A DNA stretch of 22,099 bases from Trueperaceae bacterium (GTDB taxonomy: Bacteria; Deinococcota; Deinococci; Deinococcales; Trueperaceae): the NCBI GenBank assembly GCA_007130355.1, contig SLSQ01000062.1, forward strand, positions 1-22,099, read 5' to 3'. This document shows, piece after piece, positions 15,091 to 21,978 of the stretch. A program made the translations under genes and the position numbers. Under the pieces are notes generated by a model that saw only the letters and a program-made list of their open reading frames with translations, ran no database searches and was not told where the DNA came from. Within the stretch, counting starts at the first letter, position 1. Every line of letters starts with the position of its first letter.

Positions 15091-15127
15091 ACGCTACCAC
15101 GGCGCCGCCGGACGCGCGTGGTAGCGT
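15091..15127. promoter_or_regulatory. Two overlapping divergent leaderless promoters within an 11-bp inverted repeat
   Basis: ACGCTACCACG (15091-15101) and CGTGGTAGCGT (15117-15127) are perfect inverted copies separated by 15 bp. Each arm contains an extended -10 box, TGG-TAGCGT. The left one faces the GT2 gene (GTG 9 nt away) and the right one faces the gene at 15136 (ATG 8 nt away). The -35 zone of each promoter overlaps the -10 of the other, so both cannot be occupied by polymerase at once. The repeat may also be a dimeric operator. Confidence 0.6.
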
Positions 15128-15135
15128 GGCGCCTC

Positions 15136-15999
15136 ATGCGCGTCGGCTTCGTCACTTCGTTGTTGTGGGACCGGTACGGACCGTTCTGGGATCGGCTGCT
15201 TCGCGCGGCGGGCGCGACGATCGTGACGGCGGAGCCGGACCGCCTCGCCCGCGCGGCCGAGGATCCGCGCGTCGCCGTCGCCTCCGGCCGCGCCTTCCGC
15301 GGCGCGGTCGTCGAGGCGCTCGCGCTCTCCGGGGCGTGCGACCGGATCGTGGTGCCCGACCTCAACGCCGGCTACGACGGGGCGCGCGGCAGCGCCCAGG
15401 ATCCGTTCGTCGCCGACCTGCCGGGGACGTTGGCGCGCGGCGTCCCCGGACTGCCCGCGATCACCGGCGTGCCGGCCGACCTGGCGCACGCCGACCTCGA
15501 GCGGGTCGCCACCCGACTGCTCGCGGAGGTCGCGCCCACGTCGGAGCTGCGGCGCCTGTGGCAGACCCACCGGGCCGACGCGCGTCCGCCACGGCGGACG
15601 CCGGCGACCGGTGCGGCGCGGCCGTCCGCGGACACGGTCGCGCTGGTCGGTCAGCCGTGGCACCTGACCGAGGCGGTCCGGGCCCGGCTCGAGCGGAGCG
15701 GCGAACGCCTCCTCTCCGCCAACGATCTGGATCCGCACGACCTGCGCTCGGAAGGGTGGCGGGCCGATCCGGGGCTGGCGCCGACCGACGCCGAGGCGCT
15801 CGGAGCGATCCGGCGGTTCGCGCGCCGGGCGGGCGTGGCACGGATCCGCATGGTGGTCGACCCGGAGTCGGGCGCCGATGCCTGGTTGGCACGTCGGGCG
15901 AAGGGGACGGTCCGGCGCCCGTTCGAGACGGTCGATCTCCCGGCGGAGGCGTCCGTGGACCTGCCTGCGGACGTCGGGGAGTCCACGGAGGCTCCGTGA
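15136..15999 (+). CDS. Protein of unknown function, 287 residues
   Basis: I do not recognise this protein with confidence. It opens MRVGFVTSLLWDRYGPFWDR and seems to be a soluble two-lobed protein: residues 1-130 with a strand-helix pattern and DRIVVPDLNAG, a Pro/Arg/Ala-rich linker at about 150-168, and a second lobe at 169-270 starting DTVALVGQPWHLTE. The repeated arrangement of short beta strands ending in Asp or Pro faintly resembles proteins of the 2-hydroxyacyl-CoA dehydratase/activase (DUF2229-like) group, but the cysteines expected for an iron-sulfur cluster are not seen: the only Cys is in GACDRIVV. The start is ATG 15136, 8 nt after a TGG-TAGCGT box, so the mRNA is probably leaderless. 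It overlaps the next gene by 4 nt. Confidence 0.75.
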   Translation: MRVGFVTSLLWDRYGPFWDRLLRAAGATIVTAEPDRLARAAEDPRVAVASGRAFRGAVVEALALSGACDRIVVPDLNAGYDGARGSAQDPFVADLPGTLARGVPGLPAITGVPADLAHADLERVATRLLAEVAPTSELRRLWQTHRADARPPRRTPATGAARPSADTVALVGQPWHLTEAVRARLERSGERLLSANDLDPHDLRSEGWRADPGLAPTDAEALGAIRRFARRAGVARIRMVVDPESGADAWLARRAKGTVRRPFETVDLPAEASVDLPADVGESTEAP

Positions 16000-16325
16000 G
16001 CTGGGTCGTCGCCGCGCTCGCGATCGGGTACGCCGTGACCGCGACCTTCGGCGCTTGGACGGTGGTGCGACGCAAACCGCGGCTCGCCGCCGGGTTCATG
16101 ATCGCGGCGGCGAGCCTGACGGTCGGCGGCGTGGGTGCCGTGCACGGACTGCACGAGAGCCCCTGGATCGTGGCGACCGGTGCGGCGCTCGCGTCGGTCG
16201 TCTCGTACGCCTACGCCCGCATCGTGCTGCGGTCGGTGGTGGCGGCGAACCACCTGGGCCGGGCCGCGTTCGGAGCGGTCCTCACGCTCGCCACCTGGGC
16301 GGTCGGTCCGGCCGGTCCGTTCTGA
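15996..16325 (+). CDS. Small membrane protein of unknown function
   Basis: 109 residues. Four hydrophobic stretches are visible: about 3-23, 33-52, 57-79 and 90-106, with a basic RRKPR loop after the first, so the N-terminus is probably outside. No catalytic motif or known family signature was recognised. GTG start overlaps the stop of the upstream gene (GTGA) without a Shine-Dalgarno, so its translation depends on the 15136 gene, and the two probably work together. The gene ends 61 nt before the convergent acyl-CoA dehydrogenase. Confidence 0.7.
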   Translation: MSWVVAALAIGYAVTATFGAWTVVRRKPRLAAGFMIAAASLTVGGVGAVHGLHESPWIVATGAALASVVSYAYARIVLRSVVAANHLGRAAFGAVLTLATWAVGPAGPF

Positions 16326-16351
16326 GCTCGCGCCGTGAGGCGGACGTCGCA

Positions 16352-16371
16352 CGGCGCTCGGTTCGGCGCCG
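16352..16371. terminator. Weak hairpin between convergent genes
   Basis: CGGCGC and GCGCCG form a 6-bp stem with an 8-nt loop in the gap between the small membrane protein and the acyl-CoA dehydrogenase. There is no T-run, so this is tentative. Confidence 0.25.
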
Positions 16372-16386
16372 CCCGCCGCGGGGCCC

Positions 16387-17574
16387 TCAGAAGGCGGCTC
16401 GGCCGGTGATCTCGCGTCCTAGGATCAGCGTGTGGACCGTGTCCGTGCCTTCGTACGTCGACACCGTCTCCAGGTTCAGCATGTGCCGGATCGCGGCGTA
16501 CTCGGTCGTGATCCCGTTCCCGCCGAGCAGTTCTCGGGCCGACCGCGCGGTCGCCAACGCCGCCCGGACGTTGTCGCGCTTGGCGAGGCTGACCCGTGCG
16601 GGCGTGTCGCCCCCCTCCTCCTTGAGCCGGCCGAGGCGGTAGGCGAGCAGGCTCGCCCGCGTCAGATCGCCGAGCATGTCGGCGAGGCGTGCCTGGACCA
16701 GCTGCTTCGCCGTCAGCGGTTCGCCGAACGAAGGGCGCTCCTCGAGGTAGGCGACCGCCTCTTCGAAGCAGGCGAAGCCGGCGCCGACCACGCCGTGGGC
16801 GATGCCGTACCGCGCCTGGTTCAGGCAGGAGAGTGCGCCCTTCAGGCCGACGACGTCGAGGCGCGCGGCGTCGGGGACCGCCACCTCGTCGAGGAACAGC
16901 TCGCTCGTGACGGAGGCGCGCATCGACGCCTTGGTGGCGACGTCCTCCGAGCGGAAGCCGTCCCGGTCGGTCTCGACCACGAACCCTAGGACGCGGCCGG
17001 AGTCCTCGTCGCGGGCCCACACGATCGCGACGTCGGCGCTGGTGCCGCTCGTGATCCAGCGTTTGGTGCCGCGGATCGTCCAGGCGTCGCCGACCTTGCG
17101 GCAGCGGGTCTTCATCGCCCCCGGGTCGCTGCCGGCGTCCGGTTCGGTGAGGCCGAAGCAGCCGATCGCCTCGCCCGAGGCGAGGCGCGGCAGCCACGCC
17201 TCCTTGAGGGTCTCGCTGCCGTAGGCGTGGATCGGCCACATGACCAGGCTCGACTGGACGCTCACGAAGCTGCGCAGACCGCTGTCGGCGTACTCGAGCT
17301 CGCGGTTCAGGAGTCCGTAGGCGGTGGCGGTGGCGTCCGAACCGCCGTAGCGTTCCGGCAGCATCGCCCCGAGCATGCCCATCTCGCCGAAGGCGCGCGG
17401 CAGGTGCTCCGGGAAGACGCCGTCGCGCCACCAGCCGCCGACGTGGGGGAGCAGTTCGCCGCGGACGTACTCGCGGACGCCGTCGCGGATCATCCGTTCG
17501 TCGGCGCTCAGCAGCGCGTCGACGTCGTAGAAGTCCTGAAGGTCGCGGAACGAAGCGGCGTCGGGGTTCGGCAC
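16387..17574 (-). CDS. gcdH: Glutaryl-CoA dehydrogenase (acyl-CoA dehydrogenase family)
   Basis: FAD enzyme that oxidises and decarboxylates glutaryl-CoA to crotonyl-CoA in lysine/tryptophan breakdown, passing electrons to ETF. 395 residues. It follows human GCDH closely by memory: AYGLLNRELEYADSGLR, SVQSSLVM, GCFGLTEPDAGSDP (about 138-151), CLNQARYGIA, ARELLGGNGI and STYEGTDTVHTLILGREITG. Glu375 in the TYEGT motif is the catalytic base. Arg101 in DSGLRS matches the arginine that binds the glutaryl carboxylate in GCDH, which argues for this substrate over a plain fatty acyl-CoA dehydrogenase. Start GTG 17574, set by AAAGGA 5 nt upstream. It lies 59 nt after a small wHTH-like gene and is third in line after a multi-cluster ferredoxin. 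Confidence 0.9.
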   Translation of the reverse strand: MPNPDAASFRDLQDFYDVDALLSADERMIRDGVREYVRGELLPHVGGWWRDGVFPEHLPRAFGEMGMLGAMLPERYGGSDATATAYGLLNRELEYADSGLRSFVSVQSSLVMWPIHAYGSETLKEAWLPRLASGEAIGCFGLTEPDAGSDPGAMKTRCRKVGDAWTIRGTKRWITSGTSADVAIVWARDEDSGRVLGFVVETDRDGFRSEDVATKASMRASVTSELFLDEVAVPDAARLDVVGLKGALSCLNQARYGIAHGVVGAGFACFEEAVAYLEERPSFGEPLTAKQLVQARLADMLGDLTRASLLAYRLGRLKEEGGDTPARVSLAKRDNVRAALATARSARELLGGNGITTEYAAIRHMLNLETVSTYEGTDTVHTLILGREITGRAAF

Positions 17575-17633
17575 GGGCGTCCTTTCGTCGCCGCGGACGG
17601 CGCGGCGGGGGCGGGGAGGTGGACCGAACGGGG

Positions 17634-17876
17634 TCAGCCGCCGAAGAGGCGTTTGGCGGCTTCGTCGGCGTCGAGCTTGGGCGCGTCGACGTAGCGATCG
17701 TCGTCCTCGCGGCGGACCCGACCGGCCTCCTCGAGGCGCGCGAGCCCGATCTCGATCGTGTCGACGGCGAGCTCCTCGTGGCGGTGCTCGTCGATCCAAC
17801 GTTGGATCTCGCGCACCGTGGCTCCCTTGGGGCCGGCCGCCTTCACGGCGTCGTGGATCCACACGTCGACGGTCAT
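17634..17876 (-). CDS. Small winged-helix-like protein
   Basis: 80 residues, acidic overall. The central part, TVREIQRWIDEHRHEELAVD then TIEIGLARLEEAGRVRREDD, has the helix-turn-helix plus wing layout of small wHTH proteins, ending DRYV. A disordered acidic tail AKRLFGG follows. It may be a DNA-binding regulator of the adjacent gcdH or a protein-interaction module; I do not know a named family. The ATG at 17876 is only 6 nt after a TACACT box, suggesting a leaderless mRNA with its own promoter in the 24-nt gap behind the ferredoxin gene. gcdH follows after 59 nt and is probably co-transcribed. Confidence 0.7.
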   Translation of the reverse strand: MTVDVWIHDAVKAAGPKGATVREIQRWIDEHRHEELAVDTIEIGLARLEEAGRVRREDDDRYVDAPKLDADEAAKRLFGG

Positions 17877-17882
17877 GCGTTC

Positions 17883-17888
17883 AGTGTA
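17883..17888 (-). promoter_or_regulatory. Candidate leaderless promoter of the small wHTH gene
   Basis: Minus strand TACACT lies 6 nt upstream of the ATG at 17876. It has no TG extension and no clear -35. Confidence 0.4.
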
Positions 17889-17900
17889 CCGGTCGCCCGC

Positions 17901-18893
17901 TCATCGCTCGCGGGGCATCGTCCCCGTCGCGTCCGGACCGTCGGCCGCGCGCCGGAACGCTTCGGTGGGGCCGTGCGCGATCTCGCCCCAGGTCGGCGTG
18001 GCGTCCATGGAAATCGCGTCGACCGGGCAGGCGTCGACGCAGGCGTCGCAGCCGACGCAGCGGTCGGGCGCCAGCATCAACGCCCCTCCACCGTCGTCGT
18101 CGTAGCGGCGCGCGAAGGCGTCGGTCGGGCAGACGCGGGTGCAGACCGGGCAGAGGATGCAGGCGTCGGACACGCGCGGCACCGGCCACGGCACCGGTGC
18201 GTCGTCGGCGAGGTCGGCGAGTTCGAGCGCCCGCCAGCGGCGCCGCGCCTCGGCCGGCCGCTCGGCCTCGTCGGGCCCCGCGTCGAGCGGCGCGAGCAGG
18301 TCGGCCGCCCCGCGCTTCGCTCCGTCCCAGCCGCCGCGCAGGAGCGCCCGTCGGTCGAGCGTGCGGGCGCCCCCGTCGTCGTCCAGGCGCTCGCGTCGTT
18401 CGATCCGGAGGGTCGCGCCGGTCGTGCCACGCAGGCGCAGCAGCGCCTCGGCGTTCTCGACGGTGGCGCGGACGCGGTCGGGCACCGAGCGGTCGCCGAC
18501 GTCGCACTGCGCGCAGTCGCCGTGGGCGAGCACCGCACCGTCCCGGCCACGTACGAGTCCGTGCAGGTCGGTGGGGCGAAGTCGGGCGAGGCAGGTCACG
18601 GTCTGCGCGTCGCCGTCCACGCGGGAGCACTTCACGGAGCGGCCGGGGCCGAGCCGAACGTTCGGTTCGAGGGCCTGCGACGGGCACGCCTGCACGCAGA
18701 GGCCACAGCCGGTGCAGTCGAGCGGATCGATCTCGACCCCGCCCGGTCGCACCGTGACCGCGTCGTGCGGACAGACGTCGGCGCAGCGCGTGCAGGCGGC
18801 AGGGGACTGACGGACCGCCAGGCAGCGCGCGGCGTGGTAGGTCGGGCGCACCTCGGTGGCGCGCTGCACCAGCCCGAGCAATTCGTTCAGCAC
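17901..18893 (-). CDS. Ferredoxin-like protein with four [4Fe-4S] motifs
   Basis: 330 residues with 20 cysteines, cytosolic. The N-terminal half carries C34-x2-C37-x3-C41-P with an extra Cys24, then the classic C60-x2-C63-x2-C66-x3-C70-P. The middle has Cys89, Cys101 and a C127-x2-C130 pair in a CSRV...TCLARL...GDCAQC arrangement that may bind a further cluster or metal. The C-terminal half carries two more full motifs, C245/248/251/255 and C279/282/285/289. It presumably relays electrons between redox partners; the partners are unknown. GcdH two genes on delivers electrons to ETF, so a role in that chain is possible but unproven. GTG start with only a weak GGGGA upstream. Located 43 nt after the DAHP synthase gene. 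Confidence 0.82.
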   Translation of the reverse strand: MLNELLGLVQRATEVRPTYHAARCLAVRQSPAACTRCADVCPHDAVTVRPGGVEIDPLDCTGCGLCVQACPSQALEPNVRLGPGRSVKCSRVDGDAQTVTCLARLRPTDLHGLVRGRDGAVLAHGDCAQCDVGDRSVPDRVRATVENAEALLRLRGTTGATLRIERRERLDDDGGARTLDRRALLRGGWDGAKRGAADLLAPLDAGPDEAERPAEARRRWRALELADLADDAPVPWPVPRVSDACILCPVCTRVCPTDAFARRYDDDGGGALMLAPDRCVGCDACVDACPVDAISMDATPTWGEIAHGPTEAFRRAADGPDATGTMPRER

Positions 18894-18936
18894 GGTCGAC
18901 CGTCCCCGCCTCGGCGCCGGGGGCGCGGAGGCGCGA

Positions 18937-20037
18937 TCAGAAGCCGTACACCTCGTGGCGTTCGGGCGTCAGCTTCTTGTGGTACCCGGTCGCCTCGAGG
19001 TAGGCGTCGAAGGTGTCGAAGTCCATCTGCTGCTTCTGGTCGGAGAGGGCGACGGCGGGGTTCGGGTGCACCTCGGTCATGATCCCGTCGGCGCCGACCG
19101 CCAGGGCGGCCTTGGTGAGCGGCACGAGCAGGTCGCGACGGCCGCCGGAGTGCGTCACGTCGACGAACACCGGCAGGTGCGTCTCCTGCTTGGCGAGGGC
19201 GACGGCGGAGACGTCGAGGGTGTTTCGGGTGGTCGGCTCGTAGGTGCGGATCCCACGCTCGCAGAGCATCACGTTCGGGTTGCCCTCGTACAGCAGGTAC
19301 TCCGCGGCCATCACCCACTCCTGGATGGTGGCTGAGAGTCCGCGCTTGAGGAGGACCGGCTTCGAGCTACGGCCGACGGCGCGCAGCAGGGTGAAGTTCT
19401 GCATGTTGCGGGCGCCGATCTGGAGCACGTCGACGTGCTCCTCGCAGGCGGCGAGGTCGCGGGCGTCCATGATCTCGGCGACGAACTTGAGGCCGTACCG
19501 GTCGCACGCCTCGCGTCCGATCCGAAGCCCCTCGACCCCGAGCCCCTGGAACGAGTACGGGTCGGTCCGCGGCTTGTAGGCGCCGCCGCGGAACAGCTTC
19601 ACCCCGCGCGAGGCGAGGCGCTCGGCGGTGAACTCGACCTGCTCCTTCGACTCGATGGCGCACGGTCCCGCGATCAGGACCGGCGACCCGTTCCCTCCGA
19701 CCTCGATCTCGCCGACGCGGACCACCGTGTCGGGGCGATCCTCGGCCCGGGAGATCAGGTACGACTTCTTCGCTTGCTCGACCTCGAGGTGCATCGACGC
19801 CTGGAAGATCTGCTTGAAGAGGCTCTTGACGGTCGCGTCGGAGAACGGTCCCTCGTTCGCGGCCGTGAGCGTGTCGAGCATCTCCTGCTCGCGCACGGGG
19901 TCGTAGTGCGACGATCCGGTCTGCGTCTGCAACTCGCCGATCGCTTCGGCGATCGCCGCCCTCTGCGACAGCTTCTCGAGGATCTCGAGGTTCAGGACGT
20001 CGATCTGATCACGAAGGGTCCGGATCTTGGGTTCCAT
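18937..20037 (-). CDS. aroF: Bifunctional chorismate mutase / DAHP synthase (type I-beta)
   Basis: Catalyses the first step of aromatic amino acid synthesis (PEP + erythrose 4-phosphate to DAHP). An N-terminal AroQ chorismate mutase domain may act as both enzyme and feedback sensor. 366 residues. Residues 4-90 are the helical AroQ domain (LRDQIDVLNLEILEKLSQRA). The barrel follows with GPCAIES (124-130), KPRTDPYSFQG (155-165), QIGARNMQN (206-214), LKRG (230-233), THSGGRRDL and EVHPNPAVALSDQKQQM near the end. The layout is that of the Bacillus-type fusion enzyme. ATG start with GGAAGGA upstream. Its first 29 bases overlap the end of tatC on the same strand. The symbol could equally be aroG or aroA(G). 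Confidence 0.95.
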   Translation of the reverse strand: MEPKIRTLRDQIDVLNLEILEKLSQRAAIAEAIGELQTQTGSSHYDPVREQEMLDTLTAANEGPFSDATVKSLFKQIFQASMHLEVEQAKKSYLISRAEDRPDTVVRVGEIEVGGNGSPVLIAGPCAIESKEQVEFTAERLASRGVKLFRGGAYKPRTDPYSFQGLGVEGLRIGREACDRYGLKFVAEIMDARDLAACEEHVDVLQIGARNMQNFTLLRAVGRSSKPVLLKRGLSATIQEWVMAAEYLLYEGNPNVMLCERGIRTYEPTTRNTLDVSAVALAKQETHLPVFVDVTHSGGRRDLLVPLTKAALAVGADGIMTEVHPNPAVALSDQKQQMDFDTFDAYLEATGYHKKLTPERHEVYGF

Positions 20038-20734
20038 GGGGTTCCTTCCGTTGAGACGCGCGGACGACGACGATGCTGAGTTCGTAAAGTATCACGAGCG
20101 GAATCGCCACGAGCGCGAAGTTGAACGGATCGCCGGTGGGCGAGATCAGGGCCGCGGCGACCAACCCGATCACGATGGCGTAGCGGCGCGTTCGGACCAT
20201 CGCCTCGTGCCGGATCAGGCCGAGGCGCGCCAGCAGGTAGGCGAGCACCGGCATCTCGAACATGATCCCGAACAGCGCCATCAGCATCAGCACGTTCCCG
20301 ATGTAGCGGCCGATCGAGAGGACGCCCGTGGCCTGCTCGCCGAGGAAGCCGAGCAGGATCGGAAGCGTCATCGGCAGCACCACGAAGTAGGCGAAGGCGA
20401 CGCCCGCGACGAAGGCGCCGGCGGAGAGGAGGATGAACGGGACGGCGTAGCGCCGTTCGTCGGGGTAGAGGCCGGGGGCGAGGAACCCCCAGATCTGCCC
20501 GACCAGCACCGGCGCCGCCAGCACCAGCCCGAAGAAGGAGGCGATCTGCATGCTGGTGACGAACGGCTCGAGGATCGAGAAGTAGTTGAGGGTCATCGCC
20601 TCGGGCAGCGGCGCCTGCAGCCAGGCGAGCAGGCGGAACCGGAACCCGAAGCAGACGCCCGCGGCCACGATCCAGGCCCCGAGCGCGATGAACAGGCGGG
20701 TGCGGAGTTCGGCGAGGTGGTCGAGGAGCGTCAT
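20009..20734 (-). CDS. tatC: Sec-independent protein translocase TatC
   Basis: Core receptor subunit of the twin-arginine translocase, which binds RR signal peptides of folded exported proteins. 241 residues, six membrane segments. It opens MTLLDHLAELRTRLFIAL, the family signature. It then shows FSILEPFVTSMQIASFFGL, PVLVGQIWGFLAPGLYPDERR (conserved E/P region), the FEMPVLAYLLARLG motif and ISPTGDPFNFALVAIPLVILYELSI. The C-terminal tail RASQRKEPHGTQDPDPS is hydrophilic and is the part that overlaps aroF. ATG start with GGGA upstream. It follows tatA by 52 nt. No tatB was found next to it, so this may be a minimal TatAC system. Confidence 0.96.
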   Translation of the reverse strand: MTLLDHLAELRTRLFIALGAWIVAAGVCFGFRFRLLAWLQAPLPEAMTLNYFSILEPFVTSMQIASFFGLVLAAPVLVGQIWGFLAPGLYPDERRYAVPFILLSAGAFVAGVAFAYFVVLPMTLPILLGFLGEQATGVLSIGRYIGNVLMLMALFGIMFEMPVLAYLLARLGLIRHEAMVRTRRYAIVIGLVAAALISPTGDPFNFALVAIPLVILYELSIVVVRASQRKEPHGTQDPDPS

Positions 20735-20786
20735 GACGTCCCGCGCGCCGGAGGCGCGTACGGATCTGGCGTCGCGTCCGGTCGGT

Positions 20787-21134
20787 TCAGGCGCCGGCGT
20801 CGGTGCGCCTGGGCTCCGTGCCGTTCGGTTCGGTGTCGTCGCCGCTGGGTCGCGTGCCGGCGGGTTCCGCGCCGGCCGGTTCCGTCCGGGCGGCCGAAGC
20901 CGGCTCCCGGGACTCGCCGTCGCGGCGTGCGGGGTTGGGGGGGTCCGGTCGTTCGCTCGACCGTTCCGGTTCGCCGTCGAACTCGTTCTTCATGTCGCGG
21001 ATCCCCTTGCGGAACTCGCGGACCGACTGGCCGAGCCCCTTCGCCATCTCGGGGAGCCGCCGCGGTCCGAAGATGAGCAGAATCACGACGAGAATGATCA
21101 GAATTTCCCATATGCCCACCGGGCCGATTCGCAT
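20787..21134 (-). CDS. tatA: Twin-arginine translocase subunit TatA
   Basis: Pore-forming subunit of the Tat system, 115 residues. One N-terminal membrane helix (about 6-22, GIWEILIILVVILLIFG) is followed by the conserved FGPRRLPEMAKGLGQSVREFRKG hinge and amphipathic helix. After residue about 53 the tail is long, acidic and low-complexity, with repeated EPAG/EPNG-like units; such tails vary freely in TatA. ATG start with GGAGG upstream, 15 nt or so after the predicted initiation site of a TGG-TAGAGT promoter. It is the first gene of the tatA-tatC-aroF run. The FG hinge favours TatA over TatB, although one protein could fill both roles. Confidence 0.92.
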   Translation of the reverse strand: MRIGPVGIWEILIILVVILLIFGPRRLPEMAKGLGQSVREFRKGIRDMKNEFDGEPERSSERPDPPNPARRDGESREPASAARTEPAGAEPAGTRPSGDDTEPNGTEPRRTDAGA

Positions 21135-21155
21135 CTCCGTGACCTCCTGGCCCGG

Positions 21156-21164
21156 ACTCTACCA
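21156..21164 (-). promoter_or_regulatory. tatA promoter (extended -10 TGGTAGAGT)
   Basis: Minus strand TGG-TAGAGT. Initiation near 21149 leaves a short leader with a GGAGG ribosome site before tatA. Confidence 0.55.
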
Positions 21165-21306
21165 GAGGGTCGGGGGCGCCACCTACCGCGAGGGCGACGC
21201 CGTTCCGCCGCCCGCCCCGGCCCCCGATCGAGCGCGCGTTCGGGGACCGGGGCGAGCGCGCCGAGGGACGCCGCGCGCACGCTCGCAGGCGCCCTCCGTG
21301 CTCCCG

Positions 21307-21335
21307 TTGACACCCCCCGGACCCCGTGCTAGTCT
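21307..21335 (+). promoter_or_regulatory. Promoter of the tRNA-tuf operon
   Basis: TTGACA (21307-21312) and TAGTCT (21330-21335) with the ideal 17-nt spacer and a TGC extension of the -10. It is the best consensus match in the window, as expected for a stable RNA operon. A small hairpin GACGC/GCGTC (21345-21362) lies in the leader before the first tRNA. Confidence 0.8.
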
Positions 21336-21385
21336 CCATGACCGGACGCGAGAAACGGCGTCTGGACGCTGCCTGATCGGAGACT

Positions 21386-21461
21386 GCCACCCTAGCTCAA
21401 CTGGTAGAGCATCCGACTTGTAATCGGAAGGTTGTCGGTTCGATTCCGATGGGTGGCTCCA
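21386..21461 (+). tRNA. tRNA-Thr (anticodon UGU)
   Basis: 76 nt with CCA encoded. Acceptor GCCACCC/GGGTGGC, anticodon stem TCCGA/TCGGA, anticodon TGT at 21419-21421, T arm GTCGG-TTCGATT-CCGAT, discriminator T. Reads ACA/ACG codons. Confidence 0.96.
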
Positions 21462-21497
21462 ACGCCGGGACGCGCGTTCGCACGGCTTCGAGGTCGG

Positions 21498-21582
21498 GGG
21501 CAGGTGCCCGAGTGGTTAAAGGGGACGGACTGTAAATCCGTTGGCTTCGCCTACGCTGGTTCGAATCCAGCCCTGCCCACCA
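21498..21582 (+). tRNA. tRNA-Tyr (anticodon GUA)
   Basis: 85 nt with CCA encoded and a long class II variable arm. Acceptor GGGCAGG/CCTGCCC, anticodon stem ACGGA/TCCGT, anticodon GTA at 21532-21534, T arm GCTGG-TTCGAAT-CCAGC, discriminator A. Confidence 0.96.
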
Positions 21583-21651
21583 GAACCGCGAGGTCCGGTC
21601 GCCGCCGCGCGGCCGAGGCTCGGATGCGGGACCCCGGTCCCGGCACTCCGT

Positions 21652-21727
<76 letters not shown>

Positions 21728-21771
21728 GGCGATCGGACGCCACGTCCGGTCGCCGATCCGGGCCCCGGTAG

Positions 21772-21846
<75 letters not shown>

Positions 21847-21864
21847 ACCATCAGGACCCGAACC

Positions 21865-21910
21865 GAGGAAGCGCGATCCGTGCCGGCAGCACCGAAGCGG
21901 ATCGCTCCTC
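21865..21910 (+). other. Long imperfect hairpin in the tRNA-tuf spacer
   Basis: GAGGA-agc-GCGATCCG (21865-21880) pairs with CGGATCGC-TCCTC (21898-21910): 13 bp with a 3-nt bulge. The 17-nt loop holds a smaller TGCCGGCA palindrome. It lies between the last tRNA and tuf. It could be a ribonuclease processing site that frees the tuf mRNA or a regulatory leader structure. No T-run follows. Confidence 0.5.
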
Positions 21911-21978
21911 GTCTGCCGCTGCGGGCCCCATACCCCCCCGAGACGGCGACGCGAGCGCACCAAGAGAGGACGGAGATC

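Noticed and set aside
12136..15135. A 1000-codon open frame antisense to sqdX, sqdB and the GT2 gene
   Set aside because: The translation is low-complexity and lies opposite three well-recognised genes. Only the part from 15136 onward is a credible gene, with its own start signal.
15136..15999. Assignment as a 2-hydroxyacyl-CoA dehydratase activase
   Set aside because: The resemblance is only in strand pattern; the cluster-binding cysteines are missing.
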